Positions 31,835 to 41,335 of a stretch of DNA of 64,000 nucleotides are shown here, one piece after another (position 1 is the stretch's first letter; each line of letters opens with the position of its first letter). The position numbers and the translations under genes are program-made. Origin of the DNA: Pusillimonas sp. T7-7 (GTDB taxonomy: Bacteria; Pseudomonadota; Gammaproteobacteria; Burkholderiales; Burkholderiaceae_B); assembly GCF_000209655.1 (NCBI RefSeq), contig NC_015458.1, forward strand, positions 372,001 to 436,000. Direction: 5' to 3'. The notes below the pieces were generated by a model. It made no database searches. It was not told where the DNA came from and saw only the letters and a list, made by a program, of their open reading frames with translations.

Positions 31835-32395
31835 ATGACGATCAGATCGCACAGAGTGCAAGGCAACAACAAAATTCGTGGTCCTGGTGATGATCCACGT
31901 ATTGCACGTGACCGCCTGCAGCCTGCCTTGCTGGATCGTTTGACAGACGATGCGCCCAGGCAGCGCGCCGAATCTCAGCAGGGCATGCTGACGCATGCTC
32001 AATTACGCCTTGCCGTGCTGCGCGATTTGAACTGGCTGCTCAATACCGTAAGCATTGAGTCGTCGCACGATTTGACCCAATGCTCCCATGTCAGGACATC
32101 GTCCCTTAATTTTGGCGTACGCGCCCTGGCGGGCAAGCGGATGTCGGAAGTGGACTGGGTGGACCTTGAGCGCGCCATCACTGAAGCGATCATTCATTTT
32201 GAGCCACGCATACTGGCCGATACGATTTCCGTCCAGTGCATTACCGACACTGATGTACTGGAGCACCATAATATTCTGAGTTTCAAGATCAAAGGCCTGC
32301 TTTGGTGCGTGCCTTATCACCAGGAGTTCCTGTTCCGCACCGTCATAGACCTGGAAAGCGGCCATATCGATCTAAGTGACATGGGCGCCCACTGA
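31835..32395 (+). CDS. tssE: TssE, gp25-like baseplate protein
   Basis: The 186-residue protein carries the gp25 domain: LRLAVLRDLNWLLNTVSIE, SLNFGVRALAGKRMSEVDW and AIIHFEPRILADTISVQ, then FKIKGLLWCVPYHQEFLFRTVIDLESG. TssE is part of the baseplate wedge and starts sheath assembly. Its first 45 residues are basic and longer than in short TssE proteins. Its stop overlaps the tssF start as TGATG. Confidence 0.95.
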   Translation: MTIRSHRVQGNNKIRGPGDDPRIARDRLQPALLDRLTDDAPRQRAESQQGMLTHAQLRLAVLRDLNWLLNTVSIESSHDLTQCSHVRTSSLNFGVRALAGKRMSEVDWVDLERAITEAIIHFEPRILADTISVQCITDTDVLEHHNILSFKIKGLLWCVPYHQEFLFRTVIDLESGHIDLSDMGAH

Positions 32396-34284
32396 TGCAG
32401 CCGCGTCTGCTTGAATACTACAACCGGGAACTCGAGTATCTGCGGGAGTTGGGCGCCGAGTTTGCCGAGCGCTATCCCAAGGTAGCCGGGCGGCTGGCCA
32501 TGAACGGCACTGAGGTGGCAGACCCTTATGTGGAGCGTCTGCTGGAAGGCTTCAGCTTCTTGACGGCGCGCATCCAGATGAAGATGGATGCGGAGTTTCC
32601 CCGCTTTTCACAGCGCTTGATGGATGTGGCGTATCCTAACTATCTGGCGCCTGTGCCTTCCATGACAGTGGTGCAGTTCGCACCCAGCATGAATGAAGGG
32701 ACGCTGGCGACCGGCTTCCGCTTACCGCGTGGCACTGTACTGCGCGCAGGCCTGACTCAGGGAGAGCAGACCCGTTGTGAGTTTTCCACTGCGCACGAGC
32801 TGACCTTATGGCCCATACGTGTTGAAAGTGCGGAGCTGACGGGGCCACCGGTAGATCTTCCTTTGAGCCGCCTGGGTCTGTCAGGTCGCGGCTCGCCTGT
32901 GCGGGCTGCGCTGCGCATACGCATTGCATTATGTGGAGGCTCCTTGCTGCATGAGCTGGACCTGGATCAGCTGATGTTCTACCTGAACGGGCAGGACGTG
33001 CAAATGAGCCGTTTGCTGGAGCTGGCAGTCGGCCATACGGTTGCCGTGCTATGCCATGATACGAGCCGGCCGGTAAGTAGTATTGAACGCCTGCCCAAAT
33101 CAGTGGTCCGCCATGAAGGCTTCGATACGGAGCAGGCTCTTTTACCTGCCGATGCGCGGCTGTTCCAGGGCTATCGCCTGTTGCAGGAATACTTTGCTTT
33201 CCCCGATCGCTATCGTTTTTTCAGCATCAACGGCCTCGGGCCGGCATTGGAGCGAATAGGCGCCAGCCAGACCTGCAAGGCGTTTGAACTGACCGTCTTG
33301 CTGGACAGCAGCGTGCCTGAACTGGAGAATCTGATTACGGCTGAGCATTTGGCCCTGCACTGTACTCCCGCCATCAACCTGGTTTCCAGGAGAGCAGACC
33401 GGATTGCAGTCAGTACACGCGAACATGAACATCATGTGGTGGTTGAGCGTTCCAGCCCTCGGGATTATGAAGTGTTCAGCGTGAACAAAGTCATAGGCCA
33501 TATCTCGTCGGATGAGCAGCAGGAATTTCGTCCCTTTTACAGTTCGGTCGAGAAGGACGGCGGCGACTACGGCGCCTACTTCTCGCTCCGTCGCGAAGCC
33601 CGTGTGTTGTCCGATATGGGCAAACGCGAGGGCACGCGCACGGCCTACACCGGCAGCGAAGTCTTTCTTTCCCTGGTAGACCGCAATGAAGCGCCTCACT
33701 CCGAAAAGCTGCGTCATTTAAGCGTGGAAACCTTATGTACCAATCGTGATTTGCCGTTGTTGCTGCCCCGCGGCGGCGAGACCGATTTCACGCTGAGGAT
33801 TTCGGCGCCTGTATCGTCGGTGCGTATTCTTAAAGGGCCAACCCGGCCCCGGCCGGCACTGACCGACAGCGCAACAACCTGGCGCTTGATCAGTCATATG
33901 GGCCTCAATTATTTGAGCCTGGTCGACGTCGATGAGCAGCAGGGCGCGCATGCCATGCGCGAGTTGCTCAGCCTTTACACCAATATGGCCGATGCCGCGA
34001 CCAGCCGGCAAATTTCCGGCTTGCGGAGTGTCCGCATCAAGGCGATGCATCGCCATTTACCCGTGCCGGGCCCCTTGCTGATGGGGCGAGGCGTGAAAAT
34101 TGACGTCAGTGTCGATGAAACAGCCTTTGCCGGCATCAGTCCCTTTATGTTTGGGGCTGTACTGGAACAGTTTTTTGCGCGTCATGTGTCCATAAATATG
34201 ATGACGGAAATGAGCTTGTCCACGCTGCAGCGTGGACAGCTTGCCCGTTGGTCGGTTCGCCTGGGCGGCCGCCCAGCAGTCTGA
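32395..34284 (+). CDS. tssF: TssF, baseplate wedge protein
   Basis: A 629-residue protein that starts with the canonical YYNRELEYLRELGAEFAERYPKVAGRL and EVADPYVERLLEGFSFLTARIQMK, followed by FPRFSQRLMDVAYPNYLAPVPSM. It forms the TssF2G wedge with TssG. The C-terminal region carries GRGVKIDVSVDETAFAGISPFMFGAVLEQFFARHVSINMMTE. It overlaps tssE by one base and ends nine bases before tssG. Confidence 0.97.
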   Translation: MQPRLLEYYNRELEYLRELGAEFAERYPKVAGRLAMNGTEVADPYVERLLEGFSFLTARIQMKMDAEFPRFSQRLMDVAYPNYLAPVPSMTVVQFAPSMNEGTLATGFRLPRGTVLRAGLTQGEQTRCEFSTAHELTLWPIRVESAELTGPPVDLPLSRLGLSGRGSPVRAALRIRIALCGGSLLHELDLDQLMFYLNGQDVQMSRLLELAVGHTVAVLCHDTSRPVSSIERLPKSVVRHEGFDTEQALLPADARLFQGYRLLQEYFAFPDRYRFFSINGLGPALERIGASQTCKAFELTVLLDSSVPELENLITAEHLALHCTPAINLVSRRADRIAVSTREHEHHVVVERSSPRDYEVFSVNKVIGHISSDEQQEFRPFYSSVEKDGGDYGAYFSLRREARVLSDMGKREGTRTAYTGSEVFLSLVDRNEAPHSEKLRHLSVETLCTNRDLPLLLPRGGETDFTLRISAPVSSVRILKGPTRPRPALTDSATTWRLISHMGLNYLSLVDVDEQQGAHAMRELLSLYTNMADAATSRQISGLRSVRIKAMHRHLPVPGPLLMGRGVKIDVSVDETAFAGISPFMFGAVLEQFFARHVSINMMTEMSLSTLQRGQLARWSVRLGGRPAV

Positions 34285-34293
34285 GTCAGACCT

Positions 34294-35373
34294 ATGCGCA
34301 GCGCTTACAATGAAATAGAGCACACCTCGGGTATCAAGCCCGATGCAGTTGTGGCCGGGCCAGCCGATTTACCCGAAGGGTTCTGGGGCCGCTTGACTGA
34401 AAACCCGTATGCACATGATCTGTTTCGTGTGCTGCGATGGATAGACGCCCGGGCTGGCGCCCGTAAACCACTGGGCCGGGCGAGTACGCCCCGTGATGAG
34501 CCCGTGCGGATGCGACAGACACCCAGCATGGCGTTCGCCCCGTCTACGCTGTCGGCGGCATCTTGCGATGACCCGGATGGTATACGCGAGCTGTCGATCT
34601 ACAGTTTTGGGCTGTTTGGACCGAACGGACCTTTGCCCCTGCACCTGACGGAGTATGCGCGGGGGCGGATACATCATCATGGCGACGACACGCTGACGGC
34701 CTTTGCGGATGTTTTTCATCACAGGCTGATTCTGCTGTTTTACCGTGCCTGGGCAGATGCCCAGAGTACTGTGAGTCTGGACCATGCGGGCCAGCAATTC
34801 AGCCGCTACCTGGCCAGTTTGCTGCATATGGGTACGGACGGGCAGCAGGGCCGGGACAGCATTCCGGATCATGCAAAGTACTACATGGCGGGTCATCTGC
34901 TGCGGCAGACGCGCAACCCGGAAGGGCTGCAGCTAATCTTGCATACCTATTTTGCCGTACCGGTGCAGATTCGCGAATTCATTCCCCAATGGATACATCT
35001 GGAGCAGGACCAGCAACTGATGCTGGGCGATGCCGAGGCGGCGTTGGGGCGCAGCACGCTGCTGGGCATGGCAGTGCGCGATGCTCAGCATAAGTTCCGT
35101 ATTGAACTGGGACCCTTGCGTATTGAATCTTATATGCAGCTCTTACCAGGCGCCAGGCAAGCCCGGCAGCTACTGGACTGGGTGCGCCAGTATGTTGGCC
35201 TGGAGTACGAGTGGGATGTGCTGTTGGTGCTCGATCAGCGTGATGTGCATGGACTGGCATTGGGACAGTCAACACCACTGGGCCTGTCCAGCTGGCTGGG
35301 CTTGCGCGATCCGCTACGAGGCGATGCGCGTGATGTCGTGTTGAATCTTGAGCAACGCATAAGGGCTGCTTGA
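34294..35373 (+). CDS. tssG: TssG, baseplate wedge protein
   Basis: The 359-residue protein has the TssG pattern: NPYAHDLFRVLRWIDARAGARKPLGRASTP near the start, YSFGLFGPNGPLPLHLTEYAR, DVFHHRLILLFYRAWADAQ and PLRIESYMQLLPGARQARQLLDWVRQYVG. It pairs with TssF. The gene follows tssF after nine bases, and tssH begins 59 bases after its stop. Confidence 0.96.
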   Translation: MRSAYNEIEHTSGIKPDAVVAGPADLPEGFWGRLTENPYAHDLFRVLRWIDARAGARKPLGRASTPRDEPVRMRQTPSMAFAPSTLSAASCDDPDGIRELSIYSFGLFGPNGPLPLHLTEYARGRIHHHGDDTLTAFADVFHHRLILLFYRAWADAQSTVSLDHAGQQFSRYLASLLHMGTDGQQGRDSIPDHAKYYMAGHLLRQTRNPEGLQLILHTYFAVPVQIREFIPQWIHLEQDQQLMLGDAEAALGRSTLLGMAVRDAQHKFRIELGPLRIESYMQLLPGARQARQLLDWVRQYVGLEYEWDVLLVLDQRDVHGLALGQSTPLGLSSWLGLRDPLRGDARDVVLNLEQRIRAA

Positions 35374-35432
35374 AGCAAAGCTGGCTGCACTGTTGTGCAA
35401 GCCTGAATATTTTCATTAATAAAGTTGAAGCC

Positions 35433-38054
35433 ATGTCAGACATAAGCCGTGTAGAACTTTTTGGTAAGCTGGGTGATGTCATGTACCGGACGCTTGACGG
35501 CGCCGCGACATTCTGCAAATTGCGTCATCACTCCCACGTCGAGCTGGTGCATTGGCTGCATCAGCTGACCCACTCCCAGAACACTGATCTGCATGCCATC
35601 ATGGCGTATTTCGAGCTGGATGCGGCGGTGGTTGATACCGGCATTCTGAAGGCACTGGATCAATTGCCGCAGGGTGCGGGTTCTGTATCCGACCTGTCAG
35701 GGCATATTGATGAGGCTGTTGAAAGAGCATGGATATATGCCTCGCTAAAGTACAGCATGATGCGGATACGCAGCGGACACCTGATGGCCGGCTTGCTAAA
35801 GACCTCCAGCCTGCGTCATGTGCTGTTTGGCATATCGCCCGAGTTCAAGAAGATTGTGCCTGACTTGTTGTTGATGAAGTTTGATGAGATCGTGCAAGGT
35901 TCCTCTGAGCAGGATGCAAGCGCACAGGCTGCTCCGCAGCTTGACTCCGGCAAGGCCTCGCAGGGCGCCGTGGCCTTGGCTCAGTATGCAGTGGATTTGA
36001 CCGCGCGTGCCCGGACGGGCCAGATCGACCCGGTATCGGGGCGCAATGAGGAAATCCGGCAGATCATCGACATTTTGATGCGGCGTCGCCAGAATAATCC
36101 CTTGCTTACTGGCGAGGCCGGCGTGGGCAAGACCGCCGTGATCGAGGGGCTTGCCCTGCGCCTTGCCCACGGCGATGTGCCGCCCGCTTTGCGTGAAGTA
36201 TCTTTGTACATGCTGGATTTGGGGCTGTTGCAGGCCGGCGCGAGTATGAAGGGCGAGTTCGAGGCGCGACTCCGTTCCATCATTGACGCCATACAATTCA
36301 GCGAAAAACCCATAGTGCTGTTCATTGATGAAATCCACACGTTGGTGGGCGCGGGCGGTGCTGCCGGCACGGGGGACGCGGCCAATTTGCTCAAGCCGGT
36401 TCTGGCCCGTGGCCAGCTGCGAACCATAGGCGCCACGACCTGGTCTGAATACAAGAAATATATCGAGAAAGATCCTGCGCTCACGCGCCGATTTCAGCCT
36501 GTGCAGATTGCCGAGCCTTCAGAAGAGCAGGCGGTTGTCATGCTGCGTGGACTGGCGCGCATTTTGGGCGAACATCACAAGGTGCTATTGCTTGACGAGG
36601 CCATTGACGCCGCGGTGCGCTTGTCTTATCGCTATATCCCGGCGCGGCAATTGCCGGATAAGGCCGTTGCCCTGCTTGATACTGCATGCGCCCGGGTAGC
36701 GGTCAGCCAGCATGCCGTGCCGGCTGACCTGGAGGATTGCAGGCGCGAGATTGAAGCGCTGGAAATCGAGCTCGATATGCTGGAGCGCGAGCAGAAACTG
36801 GGCATCGAACACCTGGTCCGCAATGAGCAGGTGCAGGCGCGTTTGGCGTCCAGCCAGGAAAGGCTGGCTGTGCTGGACGGCCGCTGGCAGACCGAGCACG
36901 TGCTGGTAACGCAGCTGCATGGGCTGCAGACTGCCTTGCATGAAGCGGGATCGGAGCTTGATGAGCAGGTTCGCCTGCGTGCAGAGCTGGACGAGCTGCG
37001 CCAGCAACTTGCCCGGCATCAGGGCGAGGCACCGCTTATTTTTCCGTCAGTCGATGCGGCTGCCGTGGCAGCGGTAGTGGCCGAATGGACCGGTATTCCC
37101 GTAGGACGGATGCTGCGTGACGAGGCCGCTTCCGTGCTGCAACTGGCCGAAACGCTGGAGAAAAGGGTGGTGGGGCAGCGCCATGGGCTTGACGCGATTG
37201 CCAGGCGCATAGAAACCTCGCGGGCCAAGCTGACTGATCCGAACAAGCCTGTGGGGGTCTTCTTGCTGTGTGGGCCTAGCGGCGTAGGGAAAACGGAAAC
37301 CGCCCTGGCACTGGCCGATACCCTGTATGGTGGAGAACAGAATGTGATTGCCATCAATATGAGCGAGTTCCAGGAGTCTCATACTGTTTCAACGCTGAAA
37401 GGTGCGCCACCGGGATACGTGGGTTACGGCGAGGGGGGGGGGCTGACGGAAGCAGTGCGGCGACGACCCTATAGTGTGATTTTGCTCGACGAAGTCGAGA
37501 AAGCACACCCTGATGTACACGAAATCTTCTTCCAGGTCTTTGACAAGGGCTGGATGGAGGATGGCGAGGGCCGTTATATCGACTTCAGACATACGGTCAT
37601 CATTCTGACCTCTAACGTTGGTTCCGACCGCATGGCGGCCATGTGCCGCGATCCTGAGCAGTTGCCATCACCCGATCAGTTACAGCAAGCCTTGCGCCAG
37701 CCTTTGCTGCAGATGTTTCCTGCCGCTTTGCTGGGGCGCTTGATTGTCGTGCCGTATTACTCGCTGCCAGACAGCATGCTGGCGCAGATTGTGGTTTTGC
37801 AGCTGGAGCGGATACGTGCTCGCCTGATGGACAACCATCAAGTACAGATGACGGTCCAGCCTGAAGTCATTGATCTGATTGTGGAGCGGTGCACTGAGGT
37901 TGAGTCCGGCGGACGGATGATAGACAGCATACTGAGCAATACCGTTCTGCCCAGGGTGAGTCGCGAGCTGCTCACCGCAGCGGTGGGCGCACAGTCTATC
38001 TCAGCGGTGACATTGGCTGCAGAAGACGGTGAGTTTGTCTACCGGTTTTCGTGA
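35433..38054 (+). CDS. tssH: TssH (ClpV), AAA+ sheath-disassembly ATPase
   Basis: Starting at 35433 gives 873 residues. An N-terminal Clp-N-like helical domain is followed by the first AAA+ module (Walker A GEAGVGKT, residues 227-234; Walker B VLFIDEIHTLVGAGG), a coiled-coil middle region rich in Glu and Arg, and the second AAA+ module (Walker A GPSGVGKT, residues 614-621; SVILLDEVEKAHPDV). It unfolds contracted TssBC sheaths for reuse. An in-frame upstream start at 35370 is rejected because it overlaps tssG and lacks family sequence. Its 3' end overlaps the convergent FHA gene by 16 bases. Confidence 0.97.
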   Translation: MSDISRVELFGKLGDVMYRTLDGAATFCKLRHHSHVELVHWLHQLTHSQNTDLHAIMAYFELDAAVVDTGILKALDQLPQGAGSVSDLSGHIDEAVERAWIYASLKYSMMRIRSGHLMAGLLKTSSLRHVLFGISPEFKKIVPDLLLMKFDEIVQGSSEQDASAQAAPQLDSGKASQGAVALAQYAVDLTARARTGQIDPVSGRNEEIRQIIDILMRRRQNNPLLTGEAGVGKTAVIEGLALRLAHGDVPPALREVSLYMLDLGLLQAGASMKGEFEARLRSIIDAIQFSEKPIVLFIDEIHTLVGAGGAAGTGDAANLLKPVLARGQLRTIGATTWSEYKKYIEKDPALTRRFQPVQIAEPSEEQAVVMLRGLARILGEHHKVLLLDEAIDAAVRLSYRYIPARQLPDKAVALLDTACARVAVSQHAVPADLEDCRREIEALEIELDMLEREQKLGIEHLVRNEQVQARLASSQERLAVLDGRWQTEHVLVTQLHGLQTALHEAGSELDEQVRLRAELDELRQQLARHQGEAPLIFPSVDAAAVAAVVAEWTGIPVGRMLRDEAASVLQLAETLEKRVVGQRHGLDAIARRIETSRAKLTDPNKPVGVFLLCGPSGVGKTETALALADTLYGGEQNVIAINMSEFQESHTVSTLKGAPPGYVGYGEGGGLTEAVRRRPYSVILLDEVEKAHPDVHEIFFQVFDKGWMEDGEGRYIDFRHTVIILTSNVGSDRMAAMCRDPEQLPSPDQLQQALRQPLLQMFPAALLGRLIVVPYYSLPDSMLAQIVVLQLERIRARLMDNHQVQMTVQPEVIDLIVERCTEVESGGRMIDSILSNTVLPRVSRELLTAAVGAQSISAVTLAAEDGEFVYRFS

Positions 38055-38773
38055 TGAGCGCCGCTGGCGTGACCATGCGCCAGCGCTTCGTCAATCAGAT
38101 TCTTGCGCTGGGGCGCCAGGGGATCATCAAAATTCAGGGCGCTGGGCGTAGGATTGCTGAAGATATGGTTGTCGTAGCGCTCGGGCTCAGTGTTCAAAGG
38201 CCCGTATGCCACGTCGCTATAAGCCGTCGAGCGATGATCGCCTTGCATCTGCTGTATGGGGTCGGGATGGTTGCGTGGCGCCTGCGAGGCCAGCTCAAAG
38301 GGATGCAGATTACCGGTTTCAGCGGGCTGGCCCACAGGCAGCACACCGGGTCCATCCAGCAACTCCTTGAAGATGTCCGAGGCGTCGTCCCGAGCGATAT
38401 CTTGGGCCTCCTGCCCTGACTCTTGTGCCGGTGGCTCCGGGTCAGTTATTTGTTCTGCTGCTGCGGCTGATTCCGATGGGACAGCAGCCCGCAGCATGTA
38501 GTCGCCGATCATCAGGGTATCGCCGCGGGCAATGGGTATTTCCTGCAGCAGTGGCAAAGCCTGGCCATTGATCATGATGTCTGCCCGGCTTGATACATTT
38601 TTCAGGCTCCAGGCGCCATCCTTGATACGAACGACCGCCTGGATGCGACCCACGCGCGTGTCTTCACTAAGCAGCAGGTGGTTGCCCGGGCATCGGCCTA
38701 TCGTGCCGCCCGGCTCCGTGAAATCGAATGCGGCCGCCTGTGCGGTCGGTATATAGGTGGCAACGAGTCTCAT
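38039..38773 (-). CDS. FHA-domain T6SS-associated protein (TagH-like)
   Basis: The start at 38773 gives 244 residues. An N-terminal FHA domain spans about residues 1-95, with GRCPGNHLLLSEDTRVG and MINGQALPLLQEIPIARGDTLMIGDYML. The Gly-Arg at the start is kept, but the Ser-Arg-x-x-His motif that contacts phosphothreonine reads GRIQ, so phosphopeptide binding is doubtful. The rest is acidic and disordered, with DIFKELLDG, and lacks the longer C-terminal domain of full TagH. It lies on the opposite strand from most of the cluster. Its ATG overlaps the upstream lipoprotein stop (ATGA). Confidence 0.85.
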   Translation of the reverse strand: MRLVATYIPTAQAAAFDFTEPGGTIGRCPGNHLLLSEDTRVGRIQAVVRIKDGAWSLKNVSSRADIMINGQALPLLQEIPIARGDTLMIGDYMLRAAVPSESAAAAEQITDPEPPAQESGQEAQDIARDDASDIFKELLDGPGVLPVGQPAETGNLHPFELASQAPRNHPDPIQQMQGDHRSTAYSDVAYGPLNTEPERYDNHIFSNPTPSALNFDDPLAPQRKNLIDEALAHGHASGAHHENR

Positions 38774-39162
38774 GAATGGTCCTTTGCTTCTGCAAATACG
38801 GGGCCCCACATGGGATGGTTGCGCTCGGACTCCGCCAGATCGAAGTCCGGATGGCGTTGCAGCAGCCTGTCGAAGCTGCGCCTGCACTGGATAGTGTTGC
38901 TTTGCAGGCAATAGCTGAATGCCTGCAGCTTTAGCGCTGGTATCTGCACACTAGGCGGGGCGCTTTGCAGCTCAACAGACAAACCCACCGTCTGGGCAAC
39001 GTTCGCGTAGTTTCCAGCGTTGTAGTCCTGCTCAAGAGAGGCCAGGGCTTCTTTTTGCGCGGGTGTGGCAGCAGCGGCCGGGTCGTGCGGCCCATGGGCG
39101 CAGGCGCTCAATACCAGAGCGGCCAGCAGGGCGGCCATGGGTGTCAGGATGTTGTGTGTCAT
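38770..39162 (-). CDS. Small T6SS-locus lipoprotein
   Basis: A 130-residue lipoprotein with lipobox LSAC (Cys at about residue 21). The mature part is helical and TPR-like: QKEALASLEQDYNAGNYANVAQTVG, LKLQAFSYCLQSNTIQCRRSFDRLLQRHPDFDL. It resembles the small helical lipoproteins often found beside T6SS FHA genes, but I cannot give it a firm name. It is transcribed divergently from tssJ across a 217-base gap that should hold both promoters, and is translationally coupled to the FHA gene. Confidence 0.8.
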   Translation of the reverse strand: MTHNILTPMAALLAALVLSACAHGPHDPAAAATPAQKEALASLEQDYNAGNYANVAQTVGLSVELQSAPPSVQIPALKLQAFSYCLQSNTIQCRRSFDRLLQRHPDFDLAESERNHPMWGPVFAEAKDHS

Positions 39163-39379
39163 TTATCGTTAAGTAGTGGTTGCACAATTCCTGACATCCT
39201 AATGACTCAATATGTCGCTTTTCTTACGCGAGCCGCGACAGGCGACCGAGTGCGCCTTTTTATGTTTTCCTGATGTAAATGACGTAAGACTCTGTAGGTT
39301 TCATTTAAATGTCTTCTGTCTTGTGTTTGATAGCGGTCTTGATCCGTAATGCAAGAATAGCAAGACAGGGAACCGTTGC

Positions 39380-39937
39380 ATGATTACATGGCTGCGCACA
39401 CAGCTTTCCACAGCACAAAGCACGTCCTTCAGCAAACCCAAGGTACAACGAGGGGGCGCCATGCTTCTTTGTTTGATTTTGGCGGGATGCGCGGCAACAG
39501 CAAGCCGCCTGGCCGTACCCTACGTGGTTGAACTGCATGCCATGCCTGATGTGAACCCGGGAACCAATGGCGAGGCGGCCCCCATACAGCTGACGGTATA
39601 CGAGCTGAAATCGATCAGCAAATTCCAGTCGACAGGTTATTTTGACTTGCAGGGCGATGCGCAAGCAGCGCTGGGCGAAGAGCTGCTGGGTGTCAGCCGC
39701 GTCATTCTGAGGCCTGGCGAATCGGAAGTCATTACCCGTCCTGGTGACGTAAGCGCCAAGGCACTGGGCATCGTGGCGGGATATCGCGAACTTGATTCAA
39801 GCCAATGGCGCATGCTTGTTGAGCTGCCCGAGTCCAGGCGCACAAATATCTACAAGTTCTGGCAGTTCTCGCCAGGAGAAAAACGTATCACGATCGAAGT
39901 CGGAGAGCGTGGCATGACGCTCGTTCCCAACGATTGA
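39380..39937 (+). CDS. tssJ: TssJ, T6SS outer-membrane lipoprotein
   Basis: The 185-residue protein has a lipobox LAGC (Cys at about residue 37) after a long basic N-region, and a transthyretin-like beta-sandwich with APIQLTVYELKSISKFQSTGYFDL and FWQFSPGEKRITIEVGERG. TssJ anchors TssM to the outer membrane. The ATG at 39380 has AGGGA upstream; an internal ATG at 39461 with GAGGGG is an alternative but would leave a nine-residue signal without positive charges. It starts the tssJKLM block. Confidence 0.92.
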   Translation: MITWLRTQLSTAQSTSFSKPKVQRGGAMLLCLILAGCAATASRLAVPYVVELHAMPDVNPGTNGEAAPIQLTVYELKSISKFQSTGYFDLQGDAQAALGEELLGVSRVILRPGESEVITRPGDVSAKALGIVAGYRELDSSQWRMLVELPESRRTNIYKFWQFSPGEKRITIEVGERGMTLVPND

Positions 39938-39986
39938 TCATTTGGCCTCAATAGTCCGTATTCGAACAGACAATCAAAGACACGCA

Positions 39987-41318
39987 ATGGAAAGAAAGAA
40001 GGTGGTTTGGTCCGAGGGCATGTTTCTGCGCCCTCATCATTTTCAACAACTGGAACGGCATCTTGAGTATCGAGGCAGCATCCATACGGAGTGTGCCGCA
40101 GGGCTATTCTGGGGTTTCAAGACCTTGCAGCTGGACCTGGATGCACTTGCCCTGGGCAAGCTGGCACTGAGCCAGGCAACAGGCGTATTTCCTGATGGAA
40201 CGCCTTTCGATTTTGACTCTCCGGACGATGCACCCGTGGCACTGGACCTGCCCGCAGGCACGCATAACAAGAGAGTCATGCTGGTCGTGCCCAGGCAACG
40301 TCGAGGCGGACAGGACGTGTCGTTTGAAGACGATGACGACAAGCTGGCGCGTTATTGCGTAATGGAAGAAGAGATCGCCGACTCAAGCGCGGTGGCATTG
40401 GGGCCCGCGGTGCTGCAGTTGGGGCATTTGCGCTTGCGCCTGATGCTGGAAGACGATGTGGGCGGTGAGTGGCTCGCACTGGGCGTTGCCGTTGTGCTTG
40501 AGCGGCGCAGCGACAACCGCCTGTTGCTGGACCAGGCCTATATTCCTCCGACCCTGGCTGCAGGCCTTAATACAGTGTTGCGTGCGTATATCCATGAGCT
40601 TTATGGCTTGCTGGAAGCGCGCAGCGAATTGCTGGTGCAGAGGCTGGCCGAACCAGGGCGGGGCGGTGTATCGGAGGTGTCGGAATTCCTGCTGCTTAAA
40701 ACAATCAATCGCTATCGCGGCGCACTGTGGCACGCGCAGCAGCTGGAAACCTTGCATCCGGAGCGCCTGTTTCATGACTTCCTTATGCTGGCCAGCGACT
40801 TGGCAACATTTTCCGCTGAGGGGCGACGCCTTGTGTCATTCCCCGTGTATCGACACGATGAGCTGGCTTCCAGTTTCGAGCCCGTGATGGTGCTGCTGCG
40901 CCGTTCCCTATCAGCCATTCTCGAGGACAAAGCCATACAGATTCCGCTCGAGGACAAAGGCCAGGGTGTCAGGGTGGCGCATATCAGCGACGTGGCCATG
41001 TTGCGTACAGCCGGGCTGGTGCTGGCCGTACATGCCCAGATGCCGTCCGAGCTGACACGCACGCGTTTGCCCGCCCAAGCCAAGCTGGGCCCTATAGAGC
41101 GTATTCGCGATCTGGTGCATTTGCAGCTGCCCGGGATTGCGCTGCGACCCCTGCCCAATGTGCCCAAGCCTTTGCCTTATCACGCAGGTTATATCTACTT
41201 CGAGCTGGAAAAGAACGGAGAAATGTGGAAGCAGTTCGAACGCTCCGGTGGCCTGGCCTTGCACTTGGCGGGCGATTTTCCCGGCCTTCAACTTGAGTTC
41301 TGGGCAATACGTGAATGA
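39987..41318 (+). CDS. tssK: TssK, baseplate-to-membrane-complex adaptor
   Basis: The start at 39987 gives 443 residues, beginning with the typical ERKKVVWSEGMFLRPHHFQQLERHLE. The middle has LGFKTL-like packing and RYCVMEEEIADSS, and the C-terminus has IRDLVHLQLPGIALRPLPNVPKPLPYHAGYIYFELE. TssK trimers link the TssFG wedges to TssL and TssM. A TTG start 45 bases upstream is rejected. The stop overlaps the first ATGs of tssL. Confidence 0.97.
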   Translation: MERKKVVWSEGMFLRPHHFQQLERHLEYRGSIHTECAAGLFWGFKTLQLDLDALALGKLALSQATGVFPDGTPFDFDSPDDAPVALDLPAGTHNKRVMLVVPRQRRGGQDVSFEDDDDKLARYCVMEEEIADSSAVALGPAVLQLGHLRLRLMLEDDVGGEWLALGVAVVLERRSDNRLLLDQAYIPPTLAAGLNTVLRAYIHELYGLLEARSELLVQRLAEPGRGGVSEVSEFLLLKTINRYRGALWHAQQLETLHPERLFHDFLMLASDLATFSAEGRRLVSFPVYRHDELASSFEPVMVLLRRSLSAILEDKAIQIPLEDKGQGVRVAHISDVAMLRTAGLVLAVHAQMPSELTRTRLPAQAKLGPIERIRDLVHLQLPGIALRPLPNVPKPLPYHAGYIYFELEKNGEMWKQFERSGGLALHLAGDFPGLQLEFWAIRE

Positions 41319-41335
41319 TGCAAGGAAGCTTTTCC

